Positions 15,571 to 24,598 of a stretch of DNA of 64,000 bases are shown here, one piece after another. Origin of the DNA: DP-19 sp036496285 (GTDB lineage: Bacteria > Desulfobacterota > Binatia > UTPRO1). A program made the position numbers and the translations under genes. Within the stretch, counting starts at the first letter, position 1, and every line of letters starts with the position of its first letter. The notes below the pieces were generated by a model, which saw nothing but the letters and a program-made list of their open reading frames with translations, ran no database searches and was not told the origin of the DNA. The stretch spans positions 1 to 64,000 of the forward strand of contig DASXLI010000036.1 of the NCBI GenBank assembly GCA_036496285.1, written 5' to 3'.

Positions 15571-17997
15571 TCAGTCGGACTTGCCGTGGAGGCGCTTTGC
15601 GCTTTTCCCGGCGAGCGGCGCGCTGAACTCGCTCCCCCAGCAACCGCCGTTCGCGCGCTGTAGCTGCACGGTGAGCGGCGGCACGAGGCTCGACGGTACC
15701 GGTAGGGCAAGCAGCGGACCTTTGCCGCGCACGGCGATCCGAGCCTGGCCCGGCTTCAGCCCCTGCTTCAGCTGGACGCTCGCGATGCCGTTCGGCGTGC
15801 GGGCGGAGCTCTGGTAGCGGAACCCGGCGCGCGTCTCCTGCCAGCACGGATTCCGGCCGCACGTTCCGCCGGCGGGTATCGCGGCGGCGAGCGCGAGGCC
15901 GCTGCCGTCGTACACACAGAGCCGATAGTCGTCCGCGGCGACCGGATCGCCGAACTCGCTCTTCGCGGTGACCCCGCCGCGGGTCCACGTCCACGCGAAC
16001 GTGTCCTCCGCGTCCTTCACGTTGTCGGCGAGCTGGAGCGCTGCCTTGCCGGGCGCGATCGGCAGCGTGCAACCGCCGAGCGGTATCGGCGGGCAGCCGG
16101 CCTCCGGGATCGGCGTCGCGGTCGGCGCCACGACCGGAGTCGATGCATTGGTCGCGGTCGGCGCGACGGGGGTCGGCGTCGGCGTCGGCGCCGCGCCGAG
16201 CTCGAACGCGCCGATGTCGGGCGCCGTGCCCTGATACGCGAGGTTCACCGGGTCGCCGTCGTGCCAGCGGCAGGGCGACGCGAGCACGATGGTCGCATGC
16301 TCGTCGTCGACCGTGACGATCGCGACGTCGGCGCAGTCGCCGACGGTGACGTGATCGGGCTCGAAGAGCCCGCCGTAACCGTCGACGAACGACGCGCGCT
16401 CGACGACGAGCACGACCGAGCCGTTCGCATTGCTGTCGCCGACGGCGCGGGTGACCGGCACGCCCGCGTCGACCGCCGGGCTCCCCGCGACGAGCCGATA
16501 GTCGCGGCTCGCGGCGTCGACGAACGTCGCCGCGGCCGACGCGCTCGTCAGAATCGATCCCGTGTCCGGCGGGTCGACGGCGCGCGCCGCGAGGTAGGCG
16601 TTCCACGAGGCGTAGTACGTCGGGTCCTGCGCGGCCTCGTTCGGGTACCAGAGCATCGCGTGGAGGACGTTGTAGAGCTCGGCGTAGAATCGCATCGACG
16701 AGTAACGCACGTCCTGCCGATAGCCGGAGATGCCGTTGATGAGGACGTGGTAGGACGTCTGTCCCCACATGATGTTGTTCTTGAACGTGAAGCGCCCGAA
16801 GTCGACGTCGCGGCCGAGCGCCGCAGCGCGCGCGAGGTGTCCCGGCGTTCCCGACGACGCCCCCGGTGGGCTGTCGGGCTCGATGCTGAAGACCTGCACG
16901 TTCACCGGGATTCCCGGATTGTAGAGGGTGTTGTTGTAGAAGACGGTGTCGTTCGGGAATGAGTACGACACGATCTGCTCGTTCGTGAGGCGGTTCCGCC
17001 GCACGATCGCGTAGGATTCGAGCGCCTCCGAGCAGTTGTCCTCGTACGTGCCGTGCACCTTGAAGTCACCGCCCGAATCGTAGACGACGTTGCCGTCGAC
17101 GAGGGCGTTGTGGTGGCAACCCGTGCCGGCGGCGTCGATCGGATCGGAGCCCGCCCCCGGGCAGCTCGCGTATCCCGAGTGCGAGCCGTGCGCGTACACG
17201 ACGTTGCCGATCACCGCGCAGTAGTTCGTCGTGCCGTCGCGTGCACCGCACTGGATGCCGTCCCAACTTCCCGATCCGCCGCAGACGTGATGCACGACGT
17301 TCCCCTGGATCAGCACGTGGCCTCCGGGGTTGTGGTACGCGATGATGCCGCCGCCGAGCTCGGCGTTTGCGACGATGCTGTTGCGGACGATGTTCAGGCA
17401 CGGCGTGGTGGTACAGCCCGTGAGGAAGACCGAGGACGCGGTCGTCCGCGCATCGTGGACGAACACGTGGTCGACGATCACGTGATCGGCGTCGTTGTCG
17501 AGCTGGAACCCGTAGTCGGGCGCGTTCGCGATCTCGAGACCGTCGAACGTCACGTAGTCGATCCCGAGGTCGCCGATGAGTCCCGCGTAGCGCGCGGTCA
17601 TGCCGGCGCCATCAAGCGACGCGTACGGCCCCGAGCCCCAGGTCGGATGCTTGCGGACGACGACGCGCGCGTCCGCAGTGCCGCTGTCGTAGTGGCTCGG
17701 ATCGACGAGTACGACGCCGCCGCGCGCACTCGAGTACGTCGCGCCCGCTTTGATCGAGACGACGTCGCCGGGCGAGATTCGCACCCACGGCCCGGGAAGG
17801 AATGCCGTGTTCGTCGTCGTGCGCGTTCCAGGGAGCGTGCACCACGGCGTGCCGCCGATGCGGGGATCGGTGCCGGGGCCCGCGTCGCTGCATGCTGAGC
17901 CGGGTGTCGCGTCGAAGTCGACGAAGTACTCGGTCGCGGCGGCGGGTGCGGAGCTGATGACGAACAGGCACAGGAGCGACAGCCACGGTCCGCGCAT
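15571..17997 (-). CDS. Secreted right-handed beta-helix protein with C-terminal beta domain
   Basis: An 808-residue exported protein. Its signal peptide ends APAAA-TEYF. Residues about 100-560 contain PbH1-like rungs, e.g. YVTFDGLEIANAPDYGFQLD, HVIVDHVFVHDA and HVLIQGNVVHH. A Pro/Thr linker lies near 600-630 (PTPTPTPVAPTAT). The final 170 residues form a beta domain beginning GCTLPIAPGKAALQL and ending NGGCWGSEFSAP. This resembles polysaccharide lyases or mannuronan epimerase-like passengers, but catalytic residues cannot be assigned. The gene is convergent with the diiron protein gene, only 15 nt away. Confidence 0.82.
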   Translation of the reverse strand: MRGPWLSLLCLFVISSAPAAATEYFVDFDATPGSACSDAGPGTDPRIGGTPWCTLPGTRTTTNTAFLPGPWVRISPGDVVSIKAGATYSSARGGVVLVDPSHYDSGTADARVVVRKHPTWGSGPYASLDGAGMTARYAGLIGDLGIDYVTFDGLEIANAPDYGFQLDNDADHVIVDHVFVHDARTTASSVFLTGCTTTPCLNIVRNSIVANAELGGGIIAYHNPGGHVLIQGNVVHHVCGGSGSWDGIQCGARDGTTNYCAVIGNVVYAHGSHSGYASCPGAGSDPIDAAGTGCHHNALVDGNVVYDSGGDFKVHGTYEDNCSEALESYAIVRRNRLTNEQIVSYSFPNDTVFYNNTLYNPGIPVNVQVFSIEPDSPPGASSGTPGHLARAAALGRDVDFGRFTFKNNIMWGQTSYHVLINGISGYRQDVRYSSMRFYAELYNVLHAMLWYPNEAAQDPTYYASWNAYLAARAVDPPDTGSILTSASAAATFVDAASRDYRLVAGSPAVDAGVPVTRAVGDSNANGSVVLVVERASFVDGYGGLFEPDHVTVGDCADVAIVTVDDEHATIVLASPCRWHDGDPVNLAYQGTAPDIGAFELGAAPTPTPTPVAPTATNASTPVVAPTATPIPEAGCPPIPLGGCTLPIAPGKAALQLADNVKDAEDTFAWTWTRGGVTAKSEFGDPVAADDYRLCVYDGSGLALAAAIPAGGTCGRNPCWQETRAGFRYQSSARTPNGIASVQLKQGLKPGQARIAVRGKGPLLALPVPSSLVPPLTVQLQRANGGCWGSEFSAPLAGKSAKRLHGKSD

Positions 17998-18108
17998 CGT
18001 ACCTCCTTCGCCGACGGCAATCGGAATCGGGCGACGCCGAACATACGATTCTGCCGCGTCGAGCGCTATGGGAACGACGACGCGATCGACCTTGCGGCCG
18101 TCTTCACG

Positions 18109-18909
18109 TCATTCCAGCGTCACGTGCTCACCGACCCGGATCGTCCCGGGCCGCTCGATCGTGGCGTAGACCCCCGCGTTTCCGCCAGCTTCCTGCGCCA
18201 GGGTCCGCAGGATGCGTGGGTCACGTGGCAGATCGTATTGCGGCAATGTCGTCATTACGCAGCGAATCGTTCCCATCAGGACCGAGGCCCGGACGTCGCT
18301 GCCGATCGCGAGCGTGTGGCCGCTCCAGGCCTCCTCGATGCGGCCGACCGCCCCGCCGGCGGCCACCAGCACATTCGGGCGAAAGCGCCGAACGTCGAAG
18401 GACCCTCCGGGATAGGCCTCGCGTAGGGTTGCCAGTGTCGCGTCGGTCAGAACGTGCAGCGGAGCCGCGTCGAAGAAGCTGCCCGGGGGACAGGGAAAGT
18501 CACCGGCATCGATGGCCAGCTGATCGACGCCGGCCTCGATCTCCTCGATCGATTGAATGGCGATCTCGTAGGCCGCCGTGGCATCGGACGTCGTACGCAC
18601 GAGCTCGACGTCGCGCCCGAGCCACGCGCTGAACGTCTCGTCGGCGCGATCGAGCGACACGCGACGCCCGTCGCCCAGGGTGATCTCCGGCGGCGCGGCG
18701 GGACCGTGGGGATACGTCGCGCCACACTCGAAGAGACGCGCAAAGCGCTTGCCGCTCAGGACTCGGCCCGTCGCTCGATCGCGCAACGCAAAGGCGCGAT
18801 CACCCACGAGCCCGGCCGACGTGACGTCGGCACTGTCGACGCGCTCGCCCCGAAACGACTTGATCGGATACCGCCAGATCTCCTCGACTCGCCCGCAGCG
18901 CGTTCCCAT
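18109..18909 (-). CDS. MOSC domain-containing protein
   Basis: A 266-residue protein with the MOSC N-terminal barrel (RVEEIWRYPIKSFRGERV, then LVGDRAFALRDRATGRVLSGK) and the MOSC domain after about residue 120. The likely molybdenum-ligating cysteine is in TIRCVMTTLPQ. The protein ends in the usual GVYATIERPGTIRVGEHVTLE. YcbX/mARC-like members bind molybdenum cofactor and reduce N-hydroxylated compounds. The electron donor is not encoded nearby. The gene stands alone between two exported-protein genes. Confidence 0.88.
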   Translation of the reverse strand: MGTRCGRVEEIWRYPIKSFRGERVDSADVTSAGLVGDRAFALRDRATGRVLSGKRFARLFECGATYPHGPAAPPEITLGDGRRVSLDRADETFSAWLGRDVELVRTTSDATAAYEIAIQSIEEIEAGVDQLAIDAGDFPCPPGSFFDAAPLHVLTDATLATLREAYPGGSFDVRRFRPNVLVAAGGAVGRIEEAWSGHTLAIGSDVRASVLMGTIRCVMTTLPQYDLPRDPRILRTLAQEAGGNAGVYATIERPGTIRVGEHVTLE

Positions 18910-19105
18910 CCCGCTCGTCTAGTCCCCGCCTGCGCTTCCGACAAGCACTTTCTACCCGGTGCGCCGTCGGCCGAGTGCTCCAAGTTGGCACAGGCAATCG
19001 CTGCGATGACGCAACAATCACGTTGACGGCCTCGGCAACAGCCTCATAGCGTCGCGCGTTGCCTGGGCAGCCATGGACGGCCGCTCACACGCAAGGAGGC
19101 AGGTC

Positions 19106-20539
19106 ATGCATCGAAGCCGCATCATCATCGGGATCGCCATTGGCATCGCCGCGGTGCTCTTGGGACCGCTTGCAGCGCACGCGGACGACATCGTCTGCAA
19201 GACGGCCGTCGTCGCACGCGGCACGCGCGTGTTCCTCACGTCGGCCGATCTCACCGCGCGCTGCGAGCGTGGTCAGCTGGTCACCATGACGAACGACGGT
19301 TGTCCGTCGCAGGTGCAATTCGAGAAGCTCGGCGTGGTCGACACGCGTGCCGCAAGCGCGGTCGCGGAGGCTTGCGCCGGCGCGGGCAGCGAGACGGGGA
19401 CCTGCGTGTTCTCGGCGACGAGCGAGTCGCTCGACCTCGTCGCGGGCGGGTTCGGCGGCGGCCCGCTACCCGAGCCGAACGGCCCGCGGCGCACGTGCCG
19501 CAACGCCCTTGGACGCGACACCGCCCACGTCGGCGACGCCGTCGCTCGGCAGCTCGCCGCCTGCAATCTCGCCGTCCTGCGCGGCACCGCGGGTTATGGC
19601 CCGGCCGGAGACGGGTGCGACGGACCGGCTGGCACGCAGGCGAGAATCACGAACGCCGAGGATCGACTCGCGAAGAACGTCGCCCGCGCATGCGGCGGCC
19701 CCGATCAGATGGCGGGCACCGCCGACGATCTCGACCCGCAGACGGATCTCGGTTTCGGCGGCACGTGTCCGGGCAGCCCCTTCTGCGAGTTCACAATCGA
19801 TACCCTGCCCGAGCTGATCGCCTGCGCGCAGTGCATCGCGCGCGAGGAGGCGAAGCAGGTGGCGCGAGGCCTGACGGCGTTGCCGCTCGACGCGCCGACC
19901 ACATGCCAGCTGGCCGTGGGCGCCGCGGCGGCGGAGCTGGCCGACGCGTACCTGCGCGACGTCTCCACCTGCGAGGATCGCGTGCTCGCGGGACACACGA
20001 CACCGCCTTGCCCCGACACGGAGACGAGCGGCGATCTCGCCAGCAGTGCGGCCCGGTACGACGCCCGCGTCGCAGCGGCGTGCGGCGGTCCGGTCGGGCC
20101 CACGAGCGCCGACATCACCGCCATCGCCGACCACTTGATCCAGACGGTCTATCCAACCCACGCGGAGGAGACCGATCACGATCTGCGAGGCTGCAAGTCG
20201 CAGATCGGCGAGGTCGCAAACGGCTCCGGCAACTACGGACGCGGAAAGCTGCGCGCGCTCGATGGGTGTCACGTGCAGAGTCTCTGCGGTCAGACGACGG
20301 GATCGTGTCCCGATTCCGAGGCGTCACACGCGATCACGAGTCGGGCGACGATCATGCAAAACCACATCCACTCGAGCTGCGACGGCTTCACGCCCGCGAT
20401 GGTGGGTTTCGGGGCGACGTGTCCGGCCGTTGCTGCCTGCGGCGCGCTCCCGACGACGACGATCGACGAGCTGATCGCCTGCATCCAGTGCGTCAGCGAC
20501 GCTACTGCCGACGGGGTCATCGCCACCTTCGGCCCCTGA
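19106..20539 (+). CDS. Secreted Cys-rich protein with three internal repeats, unknown function
   Basis: A 477-residue protein with a strong AAGGAGG ribosome binding site and a signal peptide ending LAAHA-DDIVC. After a right-handed-repeat-like start (DDIVCKTAVVARGTRVFLTSADLTARCERG broken into shorter strands) come three related units. They begin TCRNALG (DNA 19496), TCQLAVG (19914) and GCKSQIG (20192), and each ends in a CGG or CDG turn. Two units are followed by the cassette GFGxTCP...ELIACxQC. Cys spacing is conserved but CxxC is never followed by His, so heme c is excluded. No named family is recognised. Confidence 0.75.
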   Translation: MHRSRIIIGIAIGIAAVLLGPLAAHADDIVCKTAVVARGTRVFLTSADLTARCERGQLVTMTNDGCPSQVQFEKLGVVDTRAASAVAEACAGAGSETGTCVFSATSESLDLVAGGFGGGPLPEPNGPRRTCRNALGRDTAHVGDAVARQLAACNLAVLRGTAGYGPAGDGCDGPAGTQARITNAEDRLAKNVARACGGPDQMAGTADDLDPQTDLGFGGTCPGSPFCEFTIDTLPELIACAQCIAREEAKQVARGLTALPLDAPTTCQLAVGAAAAELADAYLRDVSTCEDRVLAGHTTPPCPDTETSGDLASSAARYDARVAAACGGPVGPTSADITAIADHLIQTVYPTHAEETDHDLRGCKSQIGEVANGSGNYGRGKLRALDGCHVQSLCGQTTGSCPDSEASHAITSRATIMQNHIHSSCDGFTPAMVGFGATCPAVAACGALPTTTIDELIACIQCVSDATADGVIATFGP

Positions 20540-20583
20540 CGCACAGCCTCGCTGGTCATCCAGTTCGGTGCCCAGGTAGGCCT

Positions 20584-20613
20584 CGTGCTGGCTCGCAGCG
20601 GCGAGCCAGCACG
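20584..20613. terminator. Long perfect hairpin between the Cys-rich gene and the TupA-like gene
   Basis: A 13-bp perfect stem (CGTGCTGGCTCGC at 20584-20596 and its complement at 20601-20613) with an AGCG tetraloop. It lies 45 nt after the upstream stop and ends 2 nt before the ATG at 20616. There is no T tract. It may end transcription of the Cys-rich gene, or mask translation of the next gene. Confidence 0.5.
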
Positions 20614-20615
20614 CA

Positions 20616-21467
20616 ATGGCGTCGTCTCTCACGTTCGCACAGCGTATCCGTAGGCGAAAAGCCCTATGGTGGGGTCGGAGCGGCTTCGATCGCTTCCACC
20701 AGGCACGCGAGCGGATGAGTCTGTCCCGCCGTCACACCGACCCTGACGATCGCTGGCACTGCTGCGAGTTCTGGCAACGCTCGCTTGCCAACAAGTGGAA
20801 CGCCCGCGAGTTCGCGCGCAAGCACGGCTGCCGGGTGCCGGAAATGTATTGGTGCGGACGGCGGGTCGGACGCATCCCTTTCGACGATCTCCCCAGCACC
20901 TACGTGCTCAAATCCGCGTTCGGCAAGTCCGGCGACCGTGTCTACGTCATGCGTGACGGTACCGACGTGCTCCATCAACGCACGTTCACTGCTACCGGGC
21001 TCCGCGCACACCTGCGGGGCAGCTTCGCCCAGGTGCCGCTCGTCCCGATCCTGATCGAGGAGTTCATGGGTGAAGAGAGCTCGGCCGCGCTTGCGACGGA
21101 CTACAAGGTCCACGTCTTCGGCGACGTCGTCGGCGCCATCGAGGTCGTCCACAAGCTCAGCGCGAAGAGTGAGACCTCCACGTTCTATACGCCGACGTGG
21201 GGCGCGTTCGACTATCCGTTCACGGCGCCCGCCTACCCGGCCGGATCGTATGAGCCTCCGCCGCCGTGTCTGGATGAAATGCTGCGCCACGCGCGGGCCC
21301 TCGGGGTCGCCTATGGCACGTTCGTCCGGGCCGATTTCTACGCCACCCGCCGGGGATGTGTGTTCGGCGAGTTCTCGACCACGCCCAACAGCGGCAACGA
21401 TTTCAGCGACGAGGCCAATCGCTATCTGGGAGCGCTGTGGCAGAGGCACTTTCCGGACGCGACGTGA
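20616..21467 (+). CDS. TupA-like ATP-grasp protein
   Basis: A 283-residue protein. LANKWNAREFARKHG, TYVLKSAFGKSGDRVYV and VRADFYATRRGCVFGEFSTTP match the TupA-like ATP-grasp family, linked in other bacteria to ligation of amino acids or glutamate during teichuronopeptide or surface polysaccharide synthesis. The Lys in VLKSAFG would contact ATP, and the Asp and Glu near the end would bind Mg. The ATG at 20616 sits right after a hairpin with no ribosome binding site, so the real start may be the ATG at 20715. There are no polysaccharide genes alongside. Confidence 0.75.
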   Translation: MASSLTFAQRIRRRKALWWGRSGFDRFHQARERMSLSRRHTDPDDRWHCCEFWQRSLANKWNAREFARKHGCRVPEMYWCGRRVGRIPFDDLPSTYVLKSAFGKSGDRVYVMRDGTDVLHQRTFTATGLRAHLRGSFAQVPLVPILIEEFMGEESSAALATDYKVHVFGDVVGAIEVVHKLSAKSETSTFYTPTWGAFDYPFTAPAYPAGSYEPPPPCLDEMLRHARALGVAYGTFVRADFYATRRGCVFGEFSTTPNSGNDFSDEANRYLGALWQRHFPDAT

Positions 21468-21938
21468 CGCACGGCGAGGGTCTCGCGAGGTGCCACCCGC
21501 GGGATTGGTCCGGCCACCGCATGGTGTACGACTCGAGGAGCGCACCGTACTGCGTGATCAGATTCGCCACAGCGGCTTCTTCACGCTCGGCGGGGCAGCA
21601 CAGGGGCGCCTCCACCGTGGTGGTGAAGATGCCATCGCCGGTGCGCACCGTGAACACCGGCAACAGCGCTGCACCAGTGCGGCACGCCAACAAGGGGGCA
21701 CCCTGCGCCACCTCCAGCGTGCCGGCGAAGAAGGGTGCGTGATACGTTCGCAACCCCTGACGACTGACGGCGATCGAAAGCAGTCGATTCTCGCCGAGCC
21801 GCCTCTCTTCGTCGACCGCTTGGGTCGCGTCCAGCCGGAATGTCGCACGGCCGGAGTCGAAGCGCGAGCGGACGTCGATGCTGACGGGACGCGCTTGACG
21901 CTCGGGAGACGCCCGGCTACATCCACGACGTCCCGCCG
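21403..21938 (-). pseudogene. C-terminal remnant of an LpxL/HtrB-like lysophospholipid acyltransferase
   Basis: This minus frame has no ATG, GTG or TTG for most of its length, yet reads as conserved protein: FDSGRATFRLD, then ENRLLSIAVSRQG, YHAPFFAGTLEVAQGAPLLA, RTGAALLPVFTVRTGDG and, near the end, ESYTMRWPDQSRGWHL. This matches the second half of LpxL-type acyltransferases, which acylate lipid A or related lipids at the membrane. The N-terminal half, including the HX4D motif, is missing because the sucC-like gene begins at 21939. The 3' end overlaps the TupA-like gene by 65 nt. It is probably a decayed gene, or a fragment starting at the TTG at 21753. Confidence 0.5.
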
Positions 21939-23138
21939 ATGCGTTTCTACGAGTTCGAAGCCAAGGCCCTCTTCGCGCGTCACGGCACCCCGCTCCTGAA
22001 GGGCGGCGTCGCCAAAACCGCCGCCGAGGCCAGGAAGATCGCCGCCGACATCGCCGGCCCCGTGGTCCTGAAGTCGCAGGTGCTGACGGGCGGCCGCATG
22101 AAGGCCGGCGGCGTCAAGTTCGCCGACAATCCCGACGACGCCGAGAAGGCCGCCGCGGCCATCCTCGCGCTCGAGATCAAGGGCCAGAAGCCGCGCGGCG
22201 TCCTCGTGGAGCAACGCGCGCCGGTCAAGCAGGAGTACTTCGTCGCCGTCACCTGGGACGGGCGAAAGAAGCTGCCGGTCCTGATCTTCAGCGACATGGG
22301 CGGGATCGACATCGAGGAGGTCGCGGAGAAGCACCCCGAGCACGTGTCGCGCGTGCATCTCTCCTCGCTCCTGCCGTTCAGTCCCTACAAGGCCAAGGAG
22401 GCGATCGCCGCGACCGGCGTCACCGGCGACGATCTCAACAAGCTCATCCCGATCGTCTCGACCCTGGTCGAGATCTTCCTGCGCTACGACCTGACGCTCG
22501 CCGAGATCAACCCGCTCGGCAAGACCGAGGACGGCAAGTTCCTCGTGCTCGACGGCCACGTCGATCTCGAGGGCGACGCGCGGGACAAGCACGCGAAGCT
22601 CGTCGCCGAGCTCGGCATCGGCAAGGAGGAGACGCGCGAGGCGCGGCCCCCGACCGAGTTCGAGATCAAGGGCGCGCAGGTCGACGCCTCCGATCACCGC
22701 GGCGTCGCCGGCAACGTGAAGGAGTTCGACGGCGACCTCGGTCTCGTGATCGGCGCCGGCGGCGGCTCGCTCACGCTCTTCGACGCCATCCGCAAGCACG
22801 GCGGCAAGCCCGCCAACTACTGCGAGATCGGCGGCAACCCGAGCGTCAAGAAGGCATGCGAGCTCACCAAGCTCATCCTCTCGAAGCCCGGCGTGAAGAA
22901 GATCGCGGTCATGATGAACGTCGTCTCCAACACGCGGGTCGACATCGTCGCGCGCGGCGTCATCAAGGGTTGCGTCGAGTCCGGCCGCGATCCGGGCCAG
23001 ACGATCGCCATCTTCCGCATTCCCGGCGCGTGGGAGGACGACGGCTTCAAGATCCTGAAGAAGTACGGCGTCGAGTACTGCGACCGCACCGTGTCGATGT
23101 ACGAGGCCGCCGGCCGCGCCGTCGCCAAAATGCAATGA
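21939..23138 (+). CDS. Succinyl-CoA synthetase beta-subunit-like protein
   Basis: A 399-residue protein. The N-terminal ATP-grasp domain starts MRFYEFEAKALFARHGTPL and has LKSQVLTGGRMKAGGVKF; LAEINPLGKTEDGKFLVLDG carries the metal-binding region. The C-terminal CoA-ligase domain follows from about residue 255 (GLVIGAGGGSLTLFDAIRKHGG). The nucleotide-binding part fits SucC, but NVVSNTRVDIVARGVIKG and GGNPSVKK differ from classical SucC (which has GGIVRCD and GGGA). A related acyl-CoA synthetase such as malyl-CoA ligase is therefore possible. The alpha subunit is 7.4 kb away at 30590. No ribosome binding site is visible. Confidence 0.82.
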   Translation: MRFYEFEAKALFARHGTPLLKGGVAKTAAEARKIAADIAGPVVLKSQVLTGGRMKAGGVKFADNPDDAEKAAAAILALEIKGQKPRGVLVEQRAPVKQEYFVAVTWDGRKKLPVLIFSDMGGIDIEEVAEKHPEHVSRVHLSSLLPFSPYKAKEAIAATGVTGDDLNKLIPIVSTLVEIFLRYDLTLAEINPLGKTEDGKFLVLDGHVDLEGDARDKHAKLVAELGIGKEETREARPPTEFEIKGAQVDASDHRGVAGNVKEFDGDLGLVIGAGGGSLTLFDAIRKHGGKPANYCEIGGNPSVKKACELTKLILSKPGVKKIAVMMNVVSNTRVDIVARGVIKGCVESGRDPGQTIAIFRIPGAWEDDGFKILKKYGVEYCDRTVSMYEAAGRAVAKMQ

Positions 23139-23177
23139 CGCGATGATGCGATGAACACGCTCGGTGTGATCCCCTGA

Positions 23178-24440
23178 GTGAGGGCGGCTGCCCGCCGCCC
23201 TGGACGACCGAGACGGTCGCCGGCTAGCCGGCGCGCACCGGCACTATCGCGCGAGCTACGCGCCCTGATCGAGCGCGCGTATCTCGATCGTGAGCGTTGC
23301 GCGCGCGAGATCGTGGCGCAGTGCCGTCGGCTCTATCCGGAGTACCGGGCGCTCTCCGGCCCCGCGCTCGAGGGCATGCGGCGGAACGTGCGCTACCTCG
23401 TCGGCGGGTTCTTCGAGTTCAACCTGATCGAGGGCCGCTCGCCGACGATGGACGAGATGAAGCCGGCCATCGCCAATGCGCAGGCACGCGTCGCGCAGGG
23501 CGTGTCGCTCGGCGCGATGATCGGCACGTTCCAGCTGGCGCTGCCGATCCTGTGGGAGCACCTGATCGAGGCGGTGGCCGAGCATCCGGGCGTGCACCTC
23601 GAGGTGCTGCGACGGGTGCCGGTGACGTTCGCGAGCGTCAACCGGGTGACGACGCTCGCGACCGAGGTCTACCTGGCCGAGCGCGAGCGCTTGCTGCGCT
23701 CGCGCGGCGAGGCGATCGGCGAGTTCCTGCGCTTGCTCGTCGCCGACGCGCCGCTCAGCGCCGTCGGGACGCGGGCGCGCGAGCTCGACCTCGACCTCGA
23801 GGAGCCGCGCGTCGCCGTGCTGCTACGCCGCGCCATGCCGAAGGAGCGTGGGCGCGGGGCGGAGCGCGACGGGCGCGATGTGCTTGCGCGTCTGGTCGCG
23901 GCGTGTGAGGCGCAGCGCGACGCGATCGTCGGGCGCACGGAGGAGGGCATGCTCGCGCTCCTGCCGCGCGAAGGACACGAAACCGTGCTCGACGAGATCG
24001 AGGGCAAGTTCGCCCGCTACGGCTGGCGCGCCGGCGTCGGCGGCCCGGCGGAGGACGCCGCGAGCCTGCGCCGCTCGGCGCTCGAGGCGCGGCGCGCCCT
24101 CGAGCTCGGTACGCAACTGCGGCGGACCGCTGCCGTCCATCGCTACGAGGATCTGGCGCTGCACGACGTCGTCGACGCGGGCTCGGCGCGGGCGCAGGCG
24201 TTCGCGCAGCAGACGCTCGGCCTCCTCGGCCGGACGGGTGGCCGGCGCATCTACCACGACACGCTGCGCGCGCTCTCGCAGCACGGCTTCCGCGTGAAGT
24301 CGGCGGCGGCGGCCCTCGGCGTCCATCCGCACACGCTCTCGTACCGCCTGAAGCAGATTCAGCGCCGCTTCGGCTTCGATCTCGACGACGCGCAGACCCG
24401 TCTGCGCATCGAGCTGGCGCTGTTGATTCTCGACGCGTGA
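23178..24440 (+). CDS. PucR/CdaR-type transcriptional regulator
   Basis: A 420-residue protein starting at GTG with a basic N-terminus. A helical sensor-like region (LRALIERAYLDRERCAREI ... VGGFFEFNLIEGRSP) is followed by a degenerate GGDEF-like domain near 200-310 and a C-terminal helix-turn-helix of the PucR type (LSQHGFRVKSAAAALGVHPHTLSYRLKQI) at about 365-400. Such regulators sense small ligands and usually activate catabolic genes. The gene follows the sucC-like gene by 39 nt on the same strand. A long palindrome between it and the DUF6351 gene is a natural candidate for its binding site. Confidence 0.88.
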   Translation: MRAAARRPGRPRRSPASRRAPALSRELRALIERAYLDRERCAREIVAQCRRLYPEYRALSGPALEGMRRNVRYLVGGFFEFNLIEGRSPTMDEMKPAIANAQARVAQGVSLGAMIGTFQLALPILWEHLIEAVAEHPGVHLEVLRRVPVTFASVNRVTTLATEVYLAERERLLRSRGEAIGEFLRLLVADAPLSAVGTRARELDLDLEEPRVAVLLRRAMPKERGRGAERDGRDVLARLVAACEAQRDAIVGRTEEGMLALLPREGHETVLDEIEGKFARYGWRAGVGGPAEDAASLRRSALEARRALELGTQLRRTAAVHRYEDLALHDVVDAGSARAQAFAQQTLGLLGRTGGRRIYHDTLRALSQHGFRVKSAAAALGVHPHTLSYRLKQIQRRFGFDLDDAQTRLRIELALLILDA

Positions 24441-24483
24441 TCGTCCCTTTGACTGACGGCTGATCCACAGCGCTGTCGGCCGA

Positions 24484-24506
24484 TCTTTGTGCCGTGGGCA
24501 CAAAGA
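24484..24506. promoter_or_regulatory. Perfect 10-bp dyad, candidate operator upstream of the DUF6351 gene
   Basis: TCTTTGTGCC (24484-24493), GTG, GGCACAAAGA (24497-24506): perfect inverted arms with a 3-nt centre, in an otherwise unstructured 158-nt gap. It lies 44 nt after the PucR-type stop and 92 nt before the DUF6351 start. No T tract follows, so an operator is more likely than a terminator. The half-site is rich in A/T steps against a very GC-rich background. Confidence 0.55.
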
Positions 24507-24598
24507 CCGGCACCGCGAGTGCGGCGAGAAAAGGATTGAGCGTCCAGCATGGCATTCGCTATCCCGGCGCCTCACCCCTCGCTGAAAGGATTCCGCCG

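Noticed and set aside
19106..20539. Multiheme cytochrome
   Set aside because: Many CxxC pairs but none followed by His.
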